Source: Hydractinia symbiolongicarpus (Eukaryota > Cnidaria > Hydrozoa > Anthoathecata > Hydractiniidae). Taken from it: 64,000 nt of DNA. The notes under the pieces were generated by a model. That model did not search any database and was not told the DNA's origin. It worked only from the letters and a program-made list of their open reading frames with translations. The stretch covers positions 3,970,001-4,034,000 of the forward strand of contig NC_079880.1 in NCBI RefSeq assembly GCF_029227915.1, read 5' to 3'. Positions 55,561-64,000 of this stretch are shown here, in pieces. Every line of letters starts with the position of its first letter. The first letter of the stretch is position 1. The translations under genes and the position numbers were made by a program.

Positions 55561-58500
55561 GTTTTCAAAAATGTTTTCATTTTTGATGAGACGCTGAAAA
55601 AAAGAAGTTTAATCGCCGGCAAACTAAAACCTGCAATTTCCCTAAATCCCGGACTCGGCCCGTATAGTCAAAACTATACAAAGAAAGTACCAAGGGAGTA
55701 AACTCATTTCCAGAACGATTATTTAAATTATTTTTTCACCACTAAAACGCATAAGACTTGTAGTTTTTAAAAATGTTTTCATTTTGGATGAGACGCTGAA
55801 TAAAAGAAGTTTAATCGCCGGCAAACGAAAACCCGCAATTTCCCGTAAATCCCGGGCTTGGCCCGTATAGTCAAAAGTATACAAAGAAAGTACCCAGGGA
55901 GTAAACTCATTTCCCGAACGATTTTTTATATTATTTTTTTACCACTAAACGCATGAGACTTGCAGTTTTTAAAAATGTTTTCATTTTTGATGAGACGCTG
56001 AATAAAAGAAGTTTAATCGCCGGCAAACAAAAACCTGCGATTTCCCGTAAATCCTGGACTCGGCCCGTATAGTCAAAAGTATACAAAGAAAGTACCCAGT
56101 GAGTAAACTCATTTCCCAAACGATTTTTTAAATTATTATTTCACCACTAAATCGCATCAGACTTGTAGTTTTCAAGAATGTTTTCATTTTTGATGAGACG
56201 CTGAATAAAAGCAGTTTAATCGCCGGCAAACGAAAACCCGCGATTTCCCGTAAATCCCGGGCTTGGCACGTATAGTCGAATGTATACAAAGAAAGTACCC
56301 TGTGAGTAAACTCACTTCCAGAACGATTTTTTAAATTATTTTTTCACCACTAAAACGCATAAGACTTGTAGTTTTTAAAAATATTTTCATATTTGATGGG
56401 ACGCTGAATAAAAGAAGTTTAATCGCCGGCAAACGAAAACCCGCGATTTCCCGTAAATCCCGGGCTTGGCCCGTATAGTCAAAAGTATACAAAGAAAGTA
56501 CCCAGGGCGTAAACTCATTTCCCGAACGATTATTTAAATTACTTTTTCACCACTAAAACGCATGAGACTTGTAGTTTTCAAAAATGTTTTCATTTTTGAT
56601 GAGACGCTGAAAAAAAGAAGTTTAATCGCCGGCAAACTAAAACCTGCAATTTCCCTAAATCCCGGACTCGGCCCGTATAGTCAAAACTATACAAAGAAAG
56701 TACCAAGGGAGTAAACTCATTTCCAGAACGATTATTTAAATTATTTTTTCACCACTAAAACGCATAAGACTTGTAGTTTTTAAAAATGTTTTCATTTTGG
56801 ATGAGACGCTGAATAAAAGAAGTTTAATCGCCGGCAAACGAAAACCCGCAATTTCCCGTAAATCCCGGGCTTGGCCCGTATAGTCAAAAGTATACAAAGA
56901 AAGTACCCAGGGAGTAAACTCATTTCCCGAACGATTTTTTATATTATTTTTTTACCACTAAACGCATGAGACTTGCAGTTTTTAAAAATGTTTTCATTTT
57001 TGATGAGACGCTGAATAAAAGAAGTTTAATCGCCGGCAAACGAAAACCCGCGATTTCCCGTAAATCCCGGCTTGGCCCGTATAGTCAAAAAAGTATACAA
57101 AGAAAGTACCCAGGGAGTAAACTCACTTCCCGAACGATTTTTTAAATTATTTTTTCACCACTAAAACGCATGAGACTTGTAGATTTCAAAAATGTTTTCA
57201 TTTTTGATGAGACGCTGAATAAAAGCAGTTTAATCGCCGGCAAACGAAAACCCGCGATTTCCCGTAAATGCCGGGCTTGGCACGTATAGTCGAATGTATA
57301 CAAAGAAAGTACCCTGTGAGTAAACTCATTTCCAGAACGATTTTTTAAATTATTTTTTCACCACTAAAACGCATAAGACTTGTAGTTTTTAAAAATATTT
57401 TCATATTTGATGGGACGCTGAATAAAAGAAGTTTAATCGCCGGCAAACGAAAACCCGCGATTTCCCGTAAATCCCGGGCTTGGCCCGTATAGTCAAAAGT
57501 ATACAAAGAAAGTACCCAGGGCGTAAACTTATTTCCCGAACGATTATTTAAATTACTTTTTCACCACTAAAACGCATGAGACTTGTAGTTTTCAAAAATG
57601 TTTTCATTTTTGATGAGACGCTGAAAAAAAGAAGTTTAATCGCCGGCAAACGAAAATCCGCGATTTCCCTAAATCCCGGACTCGGCCCGTATAGTCAAAA
57701 GTATACAAAGAAAGTACCCAGGGAGTAAACTCATTTCCCGAACGATTTTTTAAATTATTATTTCAGCACTAAAACGCATGAGACTTGTAGTTCTCAAGAA
57801 TGTTTTCATTTTTGATGAGACGCTGAATAAAAGCAGTATAATCGCCGGCAAACGAAAATCCGCGATTTCCCGTAAATCCCGGACTCGGCCCGTATAGTCA
57901 AAAGTATACAAAGAAAGTACCCAGGGAGTAAACTCATTTCCCGAACGATTTTTTAAATTATTTTTTCACCACTAACACGCATAAGACTTGTAGTTTTCAA
58001 AATGTTTTCATTTTTGATGACACGCTGAATAAAAGAAGTTTAATCGCCGGCAAACGAAAACCGCCATTTCCCGTAAACCCAGGACTCGGCCCGTATAGTC
58101 AAAAGTATACAAAAGAAAGTACCCTGTGAGTAAACTCATTTCCAGAACGATTTTTTAATTTATTTTTTCACCACTAAAACGCATAAGACTTGTAGTTTTT
58201 AAAAATGTTTTCATTTTTGGTGAGACGCTGAATAAAAGAAATTTAATAGCCGGCAAACGAAAACCCGCGATTTCCCGTAAATCCCGGCTTGGCCCGTATA
58301 GTCAAAAAAGTATACAAAGAAAGTACCCAGGGAGTAAACTCACTTCCCGAACGATTTTTTAAATTATTTTTTCACCACTAAAACGCATGAGACTTGTAGT
58401 TTTCAAAAAAGTTTTCATTTTTGATGAGACGCTGAATAAAAGAAGTTTAATCGCCGGCAAACGAAAACCCGCGATTTCCCGTAAATCCCGGCTTGGCCCG

Positions 58501-60424
58501 TATAGTCAAAAGTATACAAAGAAAGTACCCAGGGAGTAAACTCATTTCCCGAACGATTTTTTAAATTATTTTTTCACCACTAAAACGCATGAGACTTGTA
58601 GTTTTCAAAAATGTTTTCATTTTTGATGAGACGCTGAATAAAAGAAGTTTAATCGCCGGCAAACGAAAACCCGCGATTTCCCGTAAATCCTGGACTCAGC
58701 CCGTATAGTCAAAAGTATACAAAGAAAGTACCCAGGGAGTAAACTCATTTCTCAAACGATTTTTTAAATTATTATTTCACCACTAAAACGCATGAGACTT
58801 GTAGTTCTCAAGATTGTTTTCATTTTTGATGAGACGCTGAATAAAAGAAGTTTAATCGCCGGCAAACGAAAACCCGCAATTTCCCGTAAATCCCGGGCTT
58901 GGCCCGTATAGTCAAAAGTATACAAAGAAAGTACCCAGGGAGTAAACTCATTTCCCGAACGATTTTTTATATTATTTTTTTACCACTAAACGCATGAGAC
59001 TTGTAGTTTTCAAAAATATTTTCTTATTTGATGGGACGCTGAATAAAAGAAGTTTAATCGCCGGCAAACGAAAATCCGCGATTTCCCGTAAATCCCGGAC
59101 TCGGCCCGTATAGTCAAAAGTATACAAAGAAAGTACCCAGGGAGTAAACTCATTTCCCGAACGATTTTTTAAATTATTTTTTCACCACTAAAACGCATGA
59201 GACTTGTAGTTTTCAAAAATGTTTTCATTTTTGATGAGACGCTGAATAAAAGAAGTTTAATCGCCGGCAAACGAAAACCGCCATTTCCCGTAAACGCCGG
59301 ACTCGGCCCGTATAGTCAAAAGTATACAAAGAAAGTACCCTGTGGGTAAAATCATTTCCAGAACGATTTTTTAAATTATTTTTTCACCACTAAAACGCAT
59401 GAGACTTGTAGTTTTCAAAAATGTTTTTATTTTTGATGAGACGCTGAATAAAAGAAGTTTAATCGCCGGCAAACGAAAACCCGCAATTTCCCGTAAATCC
59501 CGGGCTTGGCCCGTATAGTCAAAAGTATACAAAGAAAGTACCCAGGGAGTAAACTCATTTCCTGAACGATTTTTTATATTATCTTTTTACCACTAAACGC
59601 ATGACACTTGTAGTTTTCAAAAATATTTTCATATTTGATGGGACGCTGAATAAAAGAAGTTTAATCGCCGGCAAACGAAAACCCGCGATTTCCCGTAAAT
59701 CCTGGACTCAGCCCGTAGAGTCAAAAGTATACAAAGAAAGTACCCAGGGAGTAAACTCATTTCCAGAACGATTTTTTAAATTATTTTTTCACCACTAAAA
59801 CGCATAAGACTTGTAGTTTTCAAAAATGATTTCATTTTTGATGAGACGCGGAATAAAAGAAGTTTAATCGCCGGCAAACGAAAACCCGCGATTTCCCGTA
59901 AATCCTGGACTCAGCCCGTATAGTCAAAAGTATACAAAGAAAGTACCCAGGGAGTAAACTCATTTCCCAAACGATTTTTTAAATTATTATTTCACCACTA
60001 AAACGCATGAGACTTGTAGTTCTCAAGAATGTTTTCATTTTTGATGAGACGCTGAATAAAAGCAGTATAATCGCCGGCAAACGAAAACCCGCGATTTCCC
60101 GTAAATCCCGGGCTTGGCACGTATAGTCGAATGTATACAAAGAAAGTACCCTGTGAGTAAACTCATTTCCAGAACGATTTTTTAAACTATTTTTTCACCA
60201 CTAAAACGCATAAGACTTGTAGTTTTTAAAAATGTTTTCATTTTTGATGAGACGCTGAATAAAAGAAGTTTAATCGCCGGCAAACGAAAACCCGCAATTT
60301 CCCGTAAATCCCGGGCTTGGCCCGTATAGTCAAAAGTATACAAAGAAAGTACCCAGGGAGTAAACTCATTTCCAGAACGATTTTTTAAATCATTTTTTCA
60401 CCACTAAAACGCATAAGACTTGTA
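55561..60424. repeat. 4.86-kb higher-order satellite unit, copy B
   Basis: Second tandem copy, directly adjoining copy A. Similarity at the 4,864-bp offset ends around 60424, where TTTTCAAAAATG in one copy faces TTTTTAAAAATG in the other. A further five-monomer duplication (offset 1,012 bp) follows at about 61400-62800. Confidence 0.88.
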
Positions 60425-63400
60425 GTTTTTAAAAATGTTTTCATTTTTGATGAGACGCTGAATAAAAGAAGTTTAATCGCCGGCAAACGAAAACCCGCGA
60501 TTTCCCGTAAATCCCGGCTTTGCCCGTATAGTCAAAAGTATACAAAGAAAGTACCCTGTGAGTAAACTCATTTCCAGAACGGTTTTTTAAATTATTTTTT
60601 CACCACTAAAACGCATAAGACTTGTAGTTTTTAAAAATGTTTTCATTTTTGATAAGACGCTGAATAAAAGAAGTTTAATCGCCGGCAAACGAAAACCCGC
60701 AATTTCCCGTAAATCCCGGGCTTGGCCCGTATAGTCAAAAGTATACAAAGAAAGTACCCAGTGAGTAAACTCATTTCCCGAACGATTTTTTATATTATTT
60801 TTTTACCACTAAACGCATGAGACTTGTAGTTTTCAAAAATATTTTCATATTTGATGGGACGCTGAATAAAAGAAGTTTAATCGCCGGCAAACGAAAATCC
60901 GCGATTTCCCGTAAATCCCGGACTCGGCCCGAATAGTCAAAAGTATACAAAGAAAGTACCCAGGAAGTAAACTCATTTCCCGAACGATTTTTTAAATTAT
61001 TTTTTCACCACTAAAACGCATGAGACTTGTAGTTTTCAAAAATGTTTTCATTTTTGATGAGACGCTGAATAAAAGAAGTTTAATCGCCGGCAAACGAAAA
61101 CCCGCAATTTCCCGTAAATCCCGGGCTTGGCCCGTATAGTCAAAAGTATACAAAGAAAGTACCCAGGAAGTAAACTCATTTCCCGAACGATTTTTTATAT
61201 TATTTTTTTACCACTAAACGCATGAGACTTGTAGTTTTCAAAAATATTTTCATATTTGATGGGACGCTGAATAAAAGAAGTTTAATCGCCGGCAAACGAA
61301 AATCCGCGATTTCCCGTAAATCCCGGACTCGGCCCGTATAGTCAAAAGTATACAAAGAAACTACCCAGGGAGGAAACTCATTTCCCGAACGATTTTTTAA
61401 ATTATTTTTTCACCACTAAAACGCATGAGATTGTAGTTTTCAAATATGTTTTCATTTTTGATGAGACGCTGAATAAAAGAAGCTTAATCGCCGGCAAACG
61501 AAAACCGCCATTTCCCGTAAACCCCGGACTCGGCCCGTATAGTCAAAAGTATACAAAGAAAGTACCCTGTGAGTAAACTCATTTCCACAACGATTTTTAA
61601 AATTATTTTTTCACCACTAAAACGCATAAGACTTGTAGTTTTTAAAAATGTTTTCATTTTTGATGAGACGCTGAATAAAAGAAGTTTAATCGCCGGCAAA
61701 CGAAAACCCGCGATTTCCCGTAAATCCCGGCTTTGCCCGTATAGTCAAAAAAGTATACAAAGAAAGTACCCAGGGAGTAAACTCACTTACCGAACGATTT
61801 TTTAAATTATTTTTTCACCACTAAAACACATGAGACTTGTAGTTTTCAAAAATATTTTCATATTTGATGGGACGCTGAATAAAAGAAGTTTAATCGCCGG
61901 CAAACGAAAATCCGCGATTTCCCGTAAATCCCGGACTCGGCCCGAATAGTCAAAAGTATACAAAGAAAGTACCCAGGAAGTAAACTCATTTCCCGAACGA
62001 TTTTTTAAATTATTTTTTCACCACTAAAACGCATGAGACTTGTAGTTTTCAAAAATGTTTTCATTTTTGATGAGACGCTGAATAAAAGAAGTTTAATCGC
62101 CGGCAAACGAAAACCCGCAATTTCCCGTAAATCCCGGGCTTGGCCCGTATAGTCAAAAGTATACAAAGAAAGTACCCAGGAAGTAAACTCATTTCCCGAA
62201 CGATTTTTTATATTATTTTTTTACCACTAAACGCATGAGACTTGTAGTTTTCAAAAATATTTTCATATTTGATGGGACGCTGAATAAAAGAAGTTTAATC
62301 GCCGGCAAACGAAAACCGCCATTTCCCGTAAACCCCGGACTCGGCCCGTATAGTCAAAAGTATACAAAGAAAGTACCCAGGGAGGAAACTCATTTCCCGA
62401 ACGATTTTTTAAATTATTTTTTCACCACCAAAACGCATGAGATTGTAGTTTTCAAATATGTTTTCATTTTTGATGAGACGCTGAATAAAAGAAGCTTAAT
62501 CGCCGGCAAACGAAAACCGCCATTTCCCGTAAACCCCGGACTCGGCCCGTATAGTCAAAAGTATACAAAGAAAGTACCCTGTGAGTAAACTCATTTCCAG
62601 AACGATTTTTAAAATTATTTTTTCACCACTAAAACGCATAAGACTTGTAGTTTTTAAAAATGTTTTCATTTTTGATGAGACGCTGAATAAAAGAAGTTTA
62701 ATCGCCGGCAAACGAAAACCCGCGATTTCTTGTAAATCCCGGCTTTGCCCGTATAGTCAAAAAAGTATACAAAGAAAGTACCCAGGGAGTAAACTCACTT
62801 ACCGAACGATTTTTTAAATTATTTTTTCACCACTAAAACACATGAGACTTGTAGTTTTCAAAAATGTTTTCATTTTTGATGAGACGCTGAATAAAAGAAG
62901 TTTAATCGCCGGCAAACGAAAACCCGCAATTTCCCGTAAATCCCGGGCTTGGCCCGTATAGTCAAAAGTATACAAAGAAAGTACCCAGGGAGTAAACTCA
63001 TTTCCCGAACGATTTTTTATATTATCTTTTTACCACTAAACGCATGAGACTTGTAGTTTTCAAAAATATTTTCATATTTGATGGGAAGCTGAATAAAAGA
63101 AGTTTAATCGCCGGCAAACGAAAATCCGCGATTTCCCGTAAATCCCGGACTCGGCCCGTATAGTCAAAAGTATACAAAGAAAGTACCCAGGGAGTAAACT
63201 CATTTCCCGAACGATTTTTTAAATTATTTTTTCACCACTAAAACGCATGAGACTTGTAGTTTTCAAATATGTTTTCATTTTTGATGAGACGCTGAAAAAA
63301 AAGCAGTTTAATCGCCGGCAAACGAAAACCTGCGATATCGCTAAATCCCGGACTCGGCCCGTATAGTCAAAAGTATACAAAGAAAGTACCCAGGGAGTAA

Positions 63401-64000
63401 ACTCATTTCCAGAACGATTTTTTAAATTATTTTTTCACCACTAAAACGCATAAGACTTGTAGTTTTCAAAAATGTTTTCATTTTTGATGAGACGCGGAAT
63501 AAAAGAAGTTTAATCGCCGGCAAACGAAAACCCGCGATTTCCCGTAAATCCTGGACTCAGCCCGTATAGTCAAAAGTATACAAAGAAAGTACCCAGGGAG
63601 TAAACTCATTTCCCAAACGATTTTTTAAATTATTATTTCACCACTAAAACGTATGAGACTTGTAGTTCTCAAGAATGTTTTCATTTTTGATGAGACGCTG
63701 AATAAAAGCAGTATAATCGCCGGCAAACGAAAACCCGCGATTTCCCGTAAATCCCGGGCTTGGCACGTATAGTCGAATGTATACAAAGAAAGTACCCTGT
63801 GAGTAAACTCATTTCCAGAACGATTTTTTAAATTATTTTTTCACCACTAAAACGCATAAGACTTGTAGTTTTTAAAAATGTTTTCATTTTTGATGAGACG
63901 CTGAATAAAAGAAGTTTAATCGCCGGCAAACGAAAACCCGCAATTTCCCGTAAATCCCGGGCTTGGCCCGTATAGTCAAAAGTATACAAAGAAAGTACCA

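Larger units (their letters stand above)
49812..64000. repeat. ~203-bp satellite array, right arm
   Basis: Same satellite as 1-34306, about 70 monomers, same orientation, resuming with CCCAGGGAGTAAACTC directly after the element. The monomer mix differs from the left arm: variants with CCCGCAATTTCCC, the TTTGATGGGACGC type and AGTCAAAAAAGTATAC are more frequent. It continues past the window edge. The first 5 bp are the right copy of the target duplication. No gene is visible. Confidence 0.97.

Noticed and set aside
1-64000. CENP-B box or RNA polymerase III promoter boxes in the monomer
   Set aside because: TTTCGTTTGCCGGCGA (reverse strand) only partly resembles a CENP-B box and misses required positions; no convincing A and B boxes were seen.

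Overview
This window is animal-type nuclear DNA. Two long stretches of a ~203-bp tandem satellite (1-34306 and 49812-64000) are interrupted by one 15.5-kb Maverick/Polinton element (34307-49811), a virus-like DNA transposon. The gene set (protein-primed family B DNA polymerase, retroviral-type integrase, A32-like packaging ATPase, double-jelly-roll major capsid protein, minor capsid protein) is the Polinton core set. The protein style and unspliced genes best suit an aquatic invertebrate such as a cnidarian or mollusc. That host guess is weak, because the window holds no host gene.

Satellite. The monomers are head to tail and ~202-203 bp long, with scattered point differences and a recurrent ~155-bp deletion variant. 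Groups of monomers were copied as blocks: a 3,800-bp tandem duplication at the left end, a ~4.9-kb block repeated 6,338 bp away, and a 4,864-bp tandem duplication on the right. The many 60-100 codon open frames here are by-products of the repeat, not genes.

Element. Imperfect terminal inverted repeats (273 bp left, 304 bp right) bound it, with satellite CCCAG on both sides as a short target duplication. From left to right it carries: polB (minus, two in-frame TAA codons); a RING-finger protein (minus); a small SAP-like protein (minus); integrase (plus, one in-frame TAA); two paralogous membrane proteins (minus); a 425-aa coiled-coil membrane protein (plus); a tightly packed minus-strand morphogenesis block (four small membrane proteins, a 207-aa membrane protein, ATPase, major capsid, minor capsid); and a 401-aa plus-strand protein with a C-terminal membrane anchor. 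No adenovirus-type maturation protease was found.

How the genes fit. PolB and integrase would copy and insert the element. The ATPase and capsid proteins would build a particle, probably with the small membrane proteins. The capsid and ATPase genes are open, while polB and integrase are broken, so this copy looks recently inserted but unable to move on its own. The most notable features are near-ideal G-quadruplex motifs in both terminal repeats, recurrent GTTAC/GTAAC hairpins just after genes, and a duplicated promoter plus SAP-like plus proline-rich module shared by polB and the RING gene.
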